Assembly: GCA_003151215.1 (NCBI GenBank)
Contig: PLXB01000334.1
Coordinates: forward strand, 1 to 6,821
Direction of reading: 5' to 3'
Length of the DNA: 6,821 nucleotides
Origin: Ignavibacteriota bacterium
Lineage (GTDB): Bacteria; Bacteroidota; Kapaibacteriia; Palsa-1295
In this document: piece by piece, positions 1 to 6,551 of the stretch
Numbering within the stretch: position 1 is the first letter of the stretch
How the letters are laid out: each line of letters starts with the position of its first letter
Position numbers and translations under genes: made by a program
Notes under the pieces: model-generated
The model's input: only the letters and a program-made list of their open reading frames with translations
The model's database searches: none
Told to the model about the DNA's origin: nothing

Positions 1-1
1 T

Positions 2-187
2 GTCCTCAATTCCGATCTGTATGCTACGATCGGAATTGGTTTTGTCGTTGCCTTTATCACTGCTCTTGTAGTCGTACGGTGGCTGATAAAATACGTGCGC
101 AGTCATAGCTTTACAGGGTTCGGAATATACAGAATCGTTTTTGGAGGGTTGGTTCTCATCTTATGGTTGCAGGGATGGGTTAAATAG
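2..187 (+). CDS. uppP: Undecaprenyl-diphosphatase UppP (BacA), C-terminal fragment
   Basis: The last 61 codons of a gene whose start lies outside the window, read from base 2 to a TAG stop. UppP is an integral membrane phosphatase that recycles undecaprenyl diphosphate to the monophosphate lipid carrier used for peptidoglycan and other wall polymers, and gives bacitracin tolerance. The visible part has two hydrophobic helices, around GFVVAFITALVVV and IVFGGLVLILWLQ. They are separated by a basic loop ending in HSFTGFGIYRIVFG, which resembles the family's typical C-terminal signature (His-x-Phe, then a Tyr-Arg-Ile and Gly before the last helix). The catalytic motifs are in the missing upstream part, so activity cannot be judged. 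The gene converges on the hydrolase gene 25 bases downstream. Identification rests on pattern memory of the family C-terminus. Confidence 0.85.
   Translation, partial: VLNSDLYATIGIGFVVAFITALVVVRWLIKYVRSHSFTGFGIYRIVFGGLVLILWLQGWVK
7..38. repeat. Perfect 11-bp inverted repeat inside uppP
   Basis: CAATTCCGATC at 7-17 is the exact reverse complement of GATCGGAATTG at 28-38, with a 10-base spacer. It lies within the uppP reading frame, where it encodes a loop and the start of a membrane helix. It could form a hairpin in mRNA or be a protein-binding site, or be coincidence. No T-run follows, so it is not a terminator. Confidence 0.7.
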
Positions 188-188
188 A

Positions 189-210
189 TTTATGCGGGTA
201 TTGGCATAAA
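189..210. terminator. Possible bidirectional terminator between convergent genes
   Basis: TTTATGC at 189-195 and GCATAAA at 204-210 form a perfect 7-bp stem with an 8-base loop. It lies between the uppP stop (187) and the hydrolase stop (213, opposite strand). The A/T ends of the stem give a short U stretch on either strand. The stem is short with only two G/C pairs, so this is a weak terminator by sequence; position is the main argument. Confidence 0.4.
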
Positions 211-212
211 AT

Positions 213-1652
213 CTACCGTAGGAAATTTTCGATAATATCTTTGAACATCGCTTCATTATCCCAATACCATGAATGGGTAAAGGAGAATCGGCCGCTGGTA
301 TAGGTTTTGAGAACTCCATTCCTCATCTTTTTGATGGGATTAGAAGAGTAATTGCAATCAATATTGAGCACTCCGTCATAAAAATCAAGTGAGCCGCTTA
401 CATAATCGCGTTTGTCAAAATAATTGCGCCAGGGAATATCTTCGAAGAGTCGAGCGATCGTTTTCTCAACCTTAATATCGAGATCCCGGCCGTTTGAAAT
501 ATTATACCAATCCCGCTGACGGAAGGAATGATAATCATTAATGATCTGCAGCATGATGCTATTTTCGCGGTGAATATGTTCGCGAAGAAAAAATGCGATC
601 TTATCCAAAGGCGAACCGAAAGTTACTAATCCACATAGGATAGAAGATATTTGTTTATTCTCCGAATTCGGTTTTCCACTAGCGTCGAGGAGTACTCCAT
701 CTTTTCTGATACCGGCAATTGCTTCAAAATTGATCAGATGATTAATGCGGTTGATCGCATCGTAGGCGATCTGCGTTCCAAGTGAATGCCCGGCTAATAT
801 GACACGGCTGTATGGCGGCCCGCTTTCATTTTTCGGAGCTTCGATCAGATAACGTACAGAGGCAACTGCACCTGCAAGAATATTTTTGCGAATTTCATAC
901 AGTGATGATTTCGCATCGGAAGTGTTATAAACGACTATATCGCCGACAACATTAGCAAATTGCGCGGAGATCGTTTCATCCCACCAACCGGCGACAAGAT
1001 CGGCGATCCAACTAATGACCGGAATATTTTTCTTTGCGATCCAACGCGGAGATTTCAGAAATAAATTGAAAAGCGGAAGAGCAAGCGCAACAAGCAACAG
1101 AAAAAATTTATACCGAAAGCCTTGAAATTTTACTTTTGACTGATTCGTAAGCGGGTCTTTCTCGCTTGATTTTTTTGCAAATTTTCTGTCGGCAGCATTC
1201 GCCTCCATTGTTACATTCTCTTCATAAAATTTCTTCGCCTGCCTGACAACATCACTCACCCAAACCTGTATTTGGTGAAGCGATGCTTTATCCTGAGTCT
1301 GATTCGCCCAATAATATTCATAAAGATCAATGTGTGCTTCCTCGCCTGATTTTGATATGCGCACGAAATTATCGAACCATACGCCTCCAACCAAATCCGG
1401 CTTCACGGCAACTTCATGGGTCACAACGAAGGCGCTGATCGGACAACCTAACTCATCGGCATACGCATGGATGAAACCTCGTCCGAAAGAATCAAGTGTC
1501 TCAAGCGGATTCTGGTTGCCGATGCCATGAATGATGAGGAATGCAGTGTTTTCGGTAACCCAACCTTTGGGAGCAAGGGTTTTTACGACTATAGCCGACT
1601 GATCTATCGAAATGATCGTATTCGCTGAAAAGGTTTTCTTCTGAGCTGCCAT
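213..1652 (-). CDS. Alpha/beta-hydrolase superfamily protein with an internal hydrophobic insertion
   Basis: A 479-residue protein of the alpha/beta-hydrolase (lipase/esterase-like) fold; substrate unknown. Visible landmarks are an early strand and oxyanion-type motif LIIHGIGNQ (39-47), the nucleophile elbow GHSLG (288-292, Ser290), the following strand VTFGSPLDK (343-351), a W-x-N-x-x-D-x-x-D-x-V-S-G segment (408-420, Asp416 the likely acid), and THSWYW (459-464, His460 the likely base). A complete Ser-Asp-His triad is therefore plausible. Between the first strand and the nucleophile lies a charged stretch (about 150-180) followed by a strong hydrophobic segment (182-198), then a Trp-rich amphipathic region (204-224). 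No N-terminal signal peptide is seen. The ATG at 1650-1652 is used because IIHGIGNQ needs it; no Shine-Dalgarno precedes it, but a TAnnTTTG box does. Neighbours give no clue to substrate. The fold is sure; activity and location are inference. Confidence 0.8.
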   Translation of the reverse strand: MAAQKKTFSANTIISIDQSAIVVKTLAPKGWVTENTAFLIIHGIGNQNPLETLDSFGRGFIHAYADELGCPISAFVVTHEVAVKPDLVGGVWFDNFVRISKSGEEAHIDLYEYYWANQTQDKASLHQIQVWVSDVVRQAKKFYEENVTMEANAADRKFAKKSSEKDPLTNQSKVKFQGFRYKFFLLLVALALPLFNLFLKSPRWIAKKNIPVISWIADLVAGWWDETISAQFANVVGDIVVYNTSDAKSSLYEIRKNILAGAVASVRYLIEAPKNESGPPYSRVILAGHSLGTQIAYDAINRINHLINFEAIAGIRKDGVLLDASGKPNSENKQISSILCGLVTFGSPLDKIAFFLREHIHRENSIMLQIINDYHSFRQRDWYNISNGRDLDIKVEKTIARLFEDIPWRNYFDKRDYVSGSLDFYDGVLNIDCNYSSNPIKKMRNGVLKTYTSGRFSFTHSWYWDNEAMFKDIIENFLR

Positions 1653-1680
1653 CGGGGATATGTCTATCGTTAAGGCTTGA

Positions 1681-1688
1681 CAAATATA
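1681..1688 (-). promoter_or_regulatory. Putative -7 box (TATATTTG) for the hydrolase gene
   Basis: On the minus strand the sequence reads TATATTTG, an exact match to the Bacteroidota primary-sigma -7 consensus TAnnTTTG, ending 28 bases before the hydrolase ATG. That would leave a leader of about 20 bases. I see no TTG or TTTG at the usual -33 spacing, so the call rests on the -7 match and its position. Confidence 0.4.
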
Positions 1689-1751
1689 CGTTAAAAATCA
1701 ATTGAAAATCCTAATGTTTTCGCAAATGCTGTACTATAGTCTGCATAGCCG

Positions 1752-1759
1752 TATTTTTG
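1752..1759 (+). promoter_or_regulatory. Putative -7 box (TATTTTTG) for the iron-sulfur protein gene
   Basis: TATTTTTG matches TAnnTTTG exactly and ends 22 bases before the ATG at 1782, implying a very short leader. No clear -33 TTG lies 17-23 bases upstream. Together with the box at 1681-1688 on the other strand it makes a plausible back-to-back promoter pair in this 129-base divergent gap. Confidence 0.4.
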
Positions 1760-1781
1760 CTGCTCGAAGTATATTCTGACT

Positions 1782-3890
1782 ATGACCGTAAAGACCTGCA
1801 TATTTCTTATTATTCTCATTATTGCGTTCGGCGGTATCATCTATAATAGCCGCAGGCTGCTGGATTTTCTGCGTATCGGAAAATGGACTGACCGCTTTGA
1901 TAATCCCTTTGAGCGGTTCAGGCGCACGATGATCATTGCTATCGGACAATCGAAGATTATGCGCGATCCGATCGCCGGTCCGGTTCATGCATTTATTTTT
2001 TGGGGATTCATGGTTTTGCTTTTTGCCGTCATTGAATCGATCGGCGAAGGAATTTTCGGAAGGTTCTCGCTTTCCTTTCTCGGAGGATTTTATTCAGTTA
2101 TTACCATATCACAGGATGTTTTTATCGGACTGATTATACTATCAATTATTGTCGCTCTTTGGCGAAGGTTCATTTCAAAAATAAAGCGTCTGCAAGGCGA
2201 TAAGCATGAAAGGCTCGACGCACAGCTTGTCCTTTATGCGATCGGCGTAATTGTTATTGCACTTCTCATGACGAATGCAACCCGCATTGCAACAGGCGGC
2301 ATTTATGCTAATGAAGTTCGTCCGATTGCAAGTTTTATCGCAGGCTTTCTTTGTCCGTGTAATCAAACGCTCGTATGGTACGAAGGCTTTTGGTGGGTAC
2401 ATATTGTCAGTGTGCTTGCCTTTATGAATTATCTACCATATTCGAAGCATCTGCATGTGATCACGAGCATTCCGAATGTGTATCTCTCCGATCTTAAGCG
2501 AAAAAATTATCTCAAACCGATCAACTTCGAAGATGAAACACTTTCTCAATATGGAGCAAAAGATGTCGAAGATCTGACATGGAAGCAGTTATTAGACGGC
2601 GATACTTGTACACATTGCGGAAGATGCACAGCAGTTTGTCCGGCGAACATCACCGGCAAAGTTCTTGATCCGAGATGGATCATCATTGCTACACGCGAGA
2701 GGATGATTGACAAGGCTCCCTATAAAATCTCCGAAGGCGCATTTGGTTTCGAATCATGGGAAGATGCAATGGCAGGCAAACCTCAGTCCTCAACCCCCGG
2801 CACTGAACACTTGCCTGTCACCGGAACACTTCTCGGAACACGTCCTCGTTTGACACAGGAAGAAGTCTCAAGCAAGAACTTTATCGGCGATTATATTCCT
2901 CAGGAAATGCTTTGGCAATGCACGACATGTCAGGCCTGTATGACAGAATGCCCTGTGATGATAGAGCATGTCGATGAGATCGTTGATCTCAGGCGCAACC
3001 TTGTAATGATGGATGCAAGCTTCCCGCCTGAATTGCAATCAGCATTCAGTTCAATGGAAAATAATTATTCTCCGTGGGCTTTTTCTCCGAGCGAACGTGC
3101 CGATTGGTCGCATGGCATGGGCATAGAAACGATGGCGGAATATTCTGCGAAATCTAAAAAAGAAGATCTGATCCTCTTCTGGGTAGGATGTGCAGGTTCA
3201 TTCGATGCACGCGCAAAATCAATTACAAAAGCTTTTGCTGAGTTAATGCAGATCGCCAAGATCAATTTTAAAATTTTGGGCACTGAAGAAAAATGTACCG
3301 GCGATCCTGCGCGGAGAATGGGTAACGAATATTTAGCTCAGACACTGATTAAAGATAATATCGAAACGCTGAACAGGTATAATATTAAGAAGATCGTAAC
3401 AACTTGCCCCCACTGTTTTAATGCGATCAAAAACGAATGGGGCGATTTCGGTGGAAACTACGACATCGTTCATCATACGGATTTCGTTGCCGAGCTTCTT
3501 GCAAAAGGAGATCTCGTGGTTTCCAAAGATCTTCATGAGCGCGTGACCTACCATGACTCCTGTTACCTCGGAAGATCGAACGGCATCTACGATGCACCTC
3601 GCGCTTCGCTTGAAGCGATACCGGGACTTGAGATCGTCGAGATGGAGCGCAGCAAATCCAAAGGACTTTGCTGCGGAGCAGGCGGCGGTCAGATGTGGAT
3701 GGAAGAAAAAGAAGGAAAGAGAATCAACATCGAACGAACGGAAGAAGCCCTTGCTACTGATGCAAAAATCATAGCTTCTGCCTGCCCATATTGCATGACG
3801 ATGATGACCGATGGCGTAAAAGCAAAACATGAAGCGGATAATGTGCGGGTAAGGGATATTGCGGAGATTGTTTTGGATGCGGTGAGATAA
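1782..3890 (+). CDS. Membrane-bound HdrDE-like iron-sulfur oxidoreductase (two 4Fe-4S motifs, two CCG domains)
   Basis: A 702-residue redox protein likely passing electrons between a cytoplasmic donor and the quinone pool. Five predicted helices (about 5-21, 66-86, 100-126, 147-163, 200-218) form a NarI/HdrE-like domain. Basic loops at 22-50, 128-145 and 220-242 put the N-terminus outside and the iron-sulfur part in the cytoplasm. His69, His207, His223 and His225 are candidate heme ligands. Ferredoxin-type motifs follow: Cys276/279/282/286 and Cys380/383/386/390, each closing with Pro. Two HdrD-like CCG domains come last: Cys470, Cys505, Cys542/545, then Cys594, Cys630-631, Cys668/671. The first has Cys-Thr (KCTGDP) where the second has Cys-Cys (LCCGAG). 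This layout is that of the Hdr-like EtfAB:menaquinone oxidoreductases, but no etf, acyl-CoA dehydrogenase or hdr partner is in view, so the electron donor is unknown. The start at 1782 keeps the first helix. Confidence 0.88.
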   Translation: MTVKTCIFLIILIIAFGGIIYNSRRLLDFLRIGKWTDRFDNPFERFRRTMIIAIGQSKIMRDPIAGPVHAFIFWGFMVLLFAVIESIGEGIFGRFSLSFLGGFYSVITISQDVFIGLIILSIIVALWRRFISKIKRLQGDKHERLDAQLVLYAIGVIVIALLMTNATRIATGGIYANEVRPIASFIAGFLCPCNQTLVWYEGFWWVHIVSVLAFMNYLPYSKHLHVITSIPNVYLSDLKRKNYLKPINFEDETLSQYGAKDVEDLTWKQLLDGDTCTHCGRCTAVCPANITGKVLDPRWIIIATRERMIDKAPYKISEGAFGFESWEDAMAGKPQSSTPGTEHLPVTGTLLGTRPRLTQEEVSSKNFIGDYIPQEMLWQCTTCQACMTECPVMIEHVDEIVDLRRNLVMMDASFPPELQSAFSSMENNYSPWAFSPSERADWSHGMGIETMAEYSAKSKKEDLILFWVGCAGSFDARAKSITKAFAELMQIAKINFKILGTEEKCTGDPARRMGNEYLAQTLIKDNIETLNRYNIKKIVTTCPHCFNAIKNEWGDFGGNYDIVHHTDFVAELLAKGDLVVSKDLHERVTYHDSCYLGRSNGIYDAPRASLEAIPGLEIVEMERSKSKGLCCGAGGGQMWMEEKEGKRINIERTEEALATDAKIIASACPYCMTMMTDGVKAKHEADNVRVRDIAEIVLDAVR

Positions 3891-3941
3891 ATGAAATATT
3901 TCTCATCAATATTTATTAAACATTTCTGCCCTTGTATGTGT

Positions 3942-3963
3942 CTATTATAGTGAAACTATTATA
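3942..3963 (+). repeat. Short direct repeat CTATTATA upstream of the lipoprotein gene
   Basis: CTATTATA occurs at 3942-3949 and again at 3956-3963, 14 bases apart, ending three bases before the lipoprotein ATG. It could be two AT-rich promoter-like boxes or a binding site. No exact TAnnTTTG box or Shine-Dalgarno is present in this 76-base gap, so how the gene starts transcription and translation is unclear. Confidence 0.45.
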
Positions 3964-3966
3964 ATC

Positions 3967-4335
3967 ATGAAAATGAAAACAAAATATTTTTACGGACTTG
4001 TTTTGGCTTTTGTTCTTCTATTGAATAGCTGCGGACCTTCGGAGGCTGAGCGGCGCGAGGAGATCGAGAAGGGAATGAAAAGTTGGGTCGGAAAATCCGA
4101 AACCGAGCTTGTTGCCAAATGGGGACCGCCATCGAATACGTACAAACTTCCCGATGGCTCACGGGAGTTGACCTATAAACATGTATACGTTACAGGTTCA
4201 CCGGGATATGCCTGGCGCGATTATTGGGGTAATATTCATTACTCCCGTCCATTCCGTGGGCGGAGTGAAAACGTCCGTGGATTCACTATTGATAATACCG
4301 GTACCATCGTTGCCTATCGGTGGGAAGGATTTTAA
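3967..4335 (+). CDS. Small lipoprotein, possibly BamE/OmlA-like fold
   Basis: A 122-residue putative lipoprotein. The N-terminus has Lys residues, a hydrophobic core (about 8-19) and a lipobox Leu-Asn-Ser-Cys with Cys22 as the lipidated residue. Asn at -2 is looser than the enterobacterial consensus. The mature protein of about 101 residues begins with a charged helix ([16 protein letters not shown]). Next comes [18 protein letters not shown], followed by [11 protein letters not shown]. The order 'helix, G-x-s-x-x-e-L-v-x-x-W-G-x-P, then D-G-x-x-x-L-x-Y' resembles the SmpA/OmlA/BamE-type small lipoprotein fold, but I cannot name a family. A Tyr/Trp/Arg-rich part (about 75-100) and [17 protein letters not shown] close it, like two edge strands. 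ATG 3967 is chosen; the ATG two codons later is equally possible. A strong hairpin terminator follows 31 bases after the stop. Confidence 0.75.
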   Translation: MKMKTKYFYGLVLAFVLLLNSCGPSEAERREEIEKGMKSWVGKSETELVAKWGPPSNTYKLPDGSRELTYKHVYVTGSPGYAWRDYWGNIHYSRPFRGRSENVRGFTIDNTGTIVAYRWEGF

Positions 4336-4365
4336 GAGTTAATTATTTTTCCACTTTCGGAGTTC

Positions 4366-4400
4366 TAAAGGAGAATAGAATTATTCTCCTTTATTTTTTT
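4366..4400 (+). terminator. Strong Rho-independent terminator hairpin directly abutting the msrB start codon
   Basis: TAAAGGAGAATA (4366-4377) pairs perfectly with TATTCTCCTTTA (4382-4393) around a GAAT loop, then seven T (4394-4400). The T-run ends at the base before the msrB ATG. It is well placed to end transcription of the lipoprotein gene, but it also sits where the msrB leader should be. The left arm contains AAAGGAG, a Shine-Dalgarno-like sequence, sealed by its complement. It may therefore act as an attenuator or read-through control for msrB and the channel gene. Confidence 0.8.
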
Positions 4401-4808
4401 ATGAATACGACTTTCACGAAAGAAGATCTTCGTAAGCGGCTTACGCCGGAGCAATATAACGTCACGCAGGAAAAAGGAACGGAGCGGGCTTTCACCGGAC
4501 AGTACTGGGATAACCATGAACGCGGAATGTATCACTGCATTGTCTGCGATACTCCTCTTTTTGCATCGGAAACAAAATTCGAATCCGGCTGCGGCTGGCC
4601 CAGTTTTTATCAGCCGACAAAAGATGTTGTCCTGAAAGAATCAGTTGACAACACTTTCTTTATGGCACGCACAGAGATCACCTGCGCAACGTGCGGTGCA
4701 CACTTGGGACATGTCTTCGATGACGGACCGGAGCCGACGGGACTTCGCTATTGTATTAACTCTGCATCGCTTAAATTTGTACCTTATGGCGAAGGAACAA
4801 AACGGTAA
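4401..4808 (+). CDS. msrB: Peptide-methionine (R)-S-oxide reductase MsrB
   Basis: MsrB reduces the R-epimer of methionine sulfoxide in proteins, repairing oxidised Met. The 135-residue protein covers the whole domain: [20 protein letters not shown] (14-33), zinc ligands CxxC at Cys46/49 and Cys95/98, [10 protein letters not shown] with the probable resolving Cys64, GHVFDDGP (103-110), and [11 protein letters not shown] with catalytic Cys118 (Cys, not selenocysteine). There is no signal peptide, so it acts in the cytoplasm. ATG 4401 is chosen because it gives the normal family length. An in-frame GTG at 4320 would add 27 residues encoded by the end of the lipoprotein gene and the terminator hairpin. 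No Shine-Dalgarno is available at a usable spacing; the only AGGAG is inside the hairpin. Its 3' end overlaps the potassium-channel gene by 23 bases. Confidence 0.95.
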   Translation: MNTTFTKEDLRKRLTPEQYNVTQEKGTERAFTGQYWDNHERGMYHCIVCDTPLFASETKFESGCGWPSFYQPTKDVVLKESVDNTFFMARTEITCATCGAHLGHVFDDGPEPTGLRYCINSASLKFVPYGEGTKR

Positions 4809-5784
4809 AGCCACAAAGAAACAGCCCGAAGTTTTGCCCGAACTTGGTTTCGGTACCAGGGCAAGCAGAGCTCATCAGCGGCTCGTTAATCCTGACGGAT
4901 CATTTAATGTCCGGCGTAAAGGCGACAGAAAACTTACACTTGCCGATGCCTATCATACGCTTATTATGTTGGGCTGGTGGAAATTCTTTGGGATCATTTT
5001 AGCAAGCTTCGTCGCCTTGAATTTTGTTTTCGGTACGATCTATTACTTTCTCGGATCGGAGCATCTCATGGGAATGATAGGGGATTCCTCTTCCGATAAA
5101 TTCTGGGAATCGTTCTTCTTTAGTTCTCAAACTCTGACGACGGTCGGATACGGACGCATGAGCCCTGTGGGATTCTGGGCAAGTGCCGTTGCTTCGCTTG
5201 AATCAGCTATGGGCTTACTGGTATTCGCGCTTTCAACAAGTTTGCTTTGGGGACGTTTTTCCCGGCCGACGGCAAAAGTAGTCTATTCGAATAATATACT
5301 TGTTTCGCCATACCGGGGCGGAAAGGGTGTGATGTTCCGTGTGATCAATAGCGGCAGATCGCGGCTTATCGAGATCGAAGCCGATGTAACCATGGCAAGA
5401 ACCGAACTGATCGATGAAAAACACCAGCGCCGTTTCTATCGACTCAAACTCGAACTCAATCGTATCAACGTACTCCCAACGAGTTGGACACTTGTTCATC
5501 CGATTGCCGAAGATAGTCCATTCCACGGTCGTTCGCGTGAAGATGTGGAGCGTGAAGAAACGGAAGTTCTTGTTCAGTTGAAGGCATTTGACGAGACCTA
5601 CTCTCAAATCGTATATTCCCGCACTTCGTATAAATCCCATCAGATCGTTACCGGAGCAAAATTCATTCCGATGATCGAAGATGCTTCCGATGGAAGCATT
5701 GTTCTCGATATGGATAGGTTGAATGCATATGAGACGATGGAATTGCCGGAGGAAACAGAAAGCATCCAGCCGTTGACGGCTTAG
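4786..5784 (+). CDS. KirBac-type inward-rectifier potassium channel
   Basis: A 332-residue potassium channel subunit of the prokaryotic Kir family, expected to act as a tetramer in the inner membrane. The N-terminal region holds [12 protein letters not shown] (35-46) and the amphipathic slide helix (about 50-62). The outer helix is about 63-89, the pore helix and filter are [12 protein letters not shown] (116-127), and the inner helix is about 132-155. The cytoplasmic immunoglobulin-like rectifier domain fills the rest, with [13 protein letters not shown] (182-194), the paired strands near 213-232, and [15 protein letters not shown] (232-246), all typical of IRK C-domains. Length matches characterised KirBac proteins (about 300-335). 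ATG 4786 is chosen since it begins just before the conserved N-terminal segment. A longer in-frame reading back to 4645 would lie inside msrB and add non-homologous residues. The 23-base overlap with msrB implies one transcript and coupled translation. Confidence 0.93.
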   Translation: MAKEQNGKATKKQPEVLPELGFGTRASRAHQRLVNPDGSFNVRRKGDRKLTLADAYHTLIMLGWWKFFGIILASFVALNFVFGTIYYFLGSEHLMGMIGDSSSDKFWESFFFSSQTLTTVGYGRMSPVGFWASAVASLESAMGLLVFALSTSLLWGRFSRPTAKVVYSNNILVSPYRGGKGVMFRVINSGRSRLIEIEADVTMARTELIDEKHQRRFYRLKLELNRINVLPTSWTLVHPIAEDSPFHGRSREDVEREETEVLVQLKAFDETYSQIVYSRTSYKSHQIVTGAKFIPMIEDASDGSIVLDMDRLNAYETMELPEETESIQPLTA

Positions 5785-5802
5785 GATTCAAAGGGTCAAT
5801 TT

Positions 5803-6462
5803 TCAGGACATCCCTACTACTTCATCAACTAATTTCTTTATTCCTTCAAAGACTTCATTGATCGGCCCATCGCTATACATATAAGCGGGAGTAGTGACGA
5901 TCTTATTTGCTACATCGACATGAATTTCGTTTGGCTTCTTGACTATATGCATATGTCCCATTTTCCTTAATTCTTCGGCTTCGGGACCGTCTTCGCCGAG
6001 TGTCATTTCAATTTTTCTTCCTTTGAGCGCAAGTCCGATAAGTGCCGGAGCAATGCATATTGCGCCGATCGGCCTGCCGTCAGAGTGCATAGCAATGATA
6101 TCACTTTGTAATTCTTTGAAGAGAATGATGCCGCCGGCTCCATCGGCAGCAAAAGTGCAAAGATTTTTTGCGACTCCGAACCCGCCGGGCATAATGAGGG
6201 CATCATAGTGATGTTCGGTTAATTGCGAAAGCGGTTCGATCTTGCCGCGGGCAATACGGGCTGCCTCGGTAAGCATATTGCGCGTCTCACTTGTCGCTTT
6301 GCCGCTATAATGATTCATCACAACTTGCTGAGCCTCATCGGGTGCAAAGATCTTAACTTCCACATCATGCAGCGATAGCGCCCAGAGAGTTGCAACGGAT
6401 TCCCGTATTTCTGCGCCATCTAAATATCCACATCCGGATAAAACGACTGAAACAGTTTTCAT
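5803..6462 (-). CDS. elbB: ElbB-type DJ-1/PfpI-superfamily glyoxalase (isoprenoid biosynthesis protein ElbB)
   Basis: A 219-residue protein of the class I glutamine-amidotransferase-like, DJ-1/PfpI fold, close in length and motif order to Escherichia coli ElbB (about 217). Matching blocks are VVLSGCGYLDGAEIRESV (6-23), FAPDEAQQVVMNH (39-51), SETRNMLTEAARIARGKI (58-75), the strand and loop ALIMPGGFGVAKNL (88-101), the nucleophile elbow GAICIAP with Cys136, and ANKIVTTPAYM (185-195). Glu18 is a candidate acid partner of Cys136. ElbB has weak glyoxalase activity and was linked to isoprenoid synthesis; its physiological role is unsettled. ATG 6460-6462 is the start because homology begins there. 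An in-frame ATG at 6495 would add 11 unrelated residues and lies inside the predicted -7 box. It converges on the channel gene with an 18-base gap and no obvious terminator. Confidence 0.93.
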   Translation of the reverse strand: MKTVSVVLSGCGYLDGAEIRESVATLWALSLHDVEVKIFAPDEAQQVVMNHYSGKATSETRNMLTEAARIARGKIEPLSQLTEHHYDALIMPGGFGVAKNLCTFAADGAGGIILFKELQSDIIAMHSDGRPIGAICIAPALIGLALKGRKIEMTLGEDGPEAEELRKMGHMHIVKKPNEIHVDVANKIVTTPAYMYSDGPINEVFEGIKKLVDEVVGMS

Positions 6463-6492
6463 TTTTGTGAGTAGTGTTAGGATTCGGCATAA

Positions 6493-6500
6493 CAAAAATA
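6493..6500 (-). promoter_or_regulatory. Putative -7 box (TATTTTTG) for elbB
   Basis: The minus strand reads TATTTTTG, an exact TAnnTTTG match, ending 30 bases before the elbB ATG at 6462. This placement also argues against the longer in-frame start at 6495, which would fall within the box. No -33 TTG at normal spacing was found. Confidence 0.42.
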
Positions 6501-6513
6501 CTAACTTTCGCCG

Positions 6514-6540
6514 ATCGTCTTTGGTGAATCGTCAATCGTC
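6514..6540. repeat. Heptamer-spaced ATCGTC repeats in the elbB/M42 divergent region
   Basis: ATCGTC occurs at 6514-6519, 6528-6533 and 6535-6540. The last two are tandem copies of AATCGTC, and the three starts are spaced by 14 and 7 bases. They sit upstream of the elbB -7 box on one side and of the M42 gene on the other. They may be a regulator-binding array or remnants of slippage. Confidence 0.45.
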
Positions 6541-6551
6541 TCTACTTTTTC

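Noticed and set aside
236..243. TATCTTTG as a + strand -7 box
   Set aside because: It lies inside the hydrolase coding region with no + strand gene downstream; treated as a chance match.
3333..3830. A 165-codon open frame antisense to the iron-sulfur protein gene
   Set aside because: It is fully covered by strongly conserved CCG-domain coding sequence, has no recognisable motif, and looks like a by-product of codon use on the other strand.
3894..3914. AAATATT/AATATTT hairpin after the iron-sulfur protein gene as a terminator
   Set aside because: The 7-bp stem is entirely A/T and no T-run follows, so it is too weak to call.
4367..4373. AAAGGAG as the msrB ribosome binding site
   Set aside because: It is 27 bases from the ATG, well beyond normal spacing, and is the left arm of a perfect hairpin.
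4320..4400. Upstream GTG start for MsrB at 4320
   Set aside because: It would translate the end of the lipoprotein gene in another frame plus the whole terminator hairpin, and gives a non-homologous N-terminus.
4645..4785. Upstream start for the potassium channel at 4645
   Set aside because: That stretch is msrB coding sequence in another frame; the extra 47 residues have no KirBac features.
5233..5640. A 135-codon open frame antisense to the channel's cytoplasmic domain
   Set aside because: The sense frame is clearly the KirBac C-domain; the antisense product shows no family features.
5773..5799. TTGAC/GTCAA inverted repeat between the channel and elbB as a terminator
   Set aside because: Only 5 bp with a 17-base loop, and it overlaps the end of the channel gene.
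6463..6495. Longer ElbB start at 6495, adding 11 residues
   Set aside because: The added residues do not match ElbB, homology begins at the ATG at 6462, and the upstream ATG lies in the probable -7 box.
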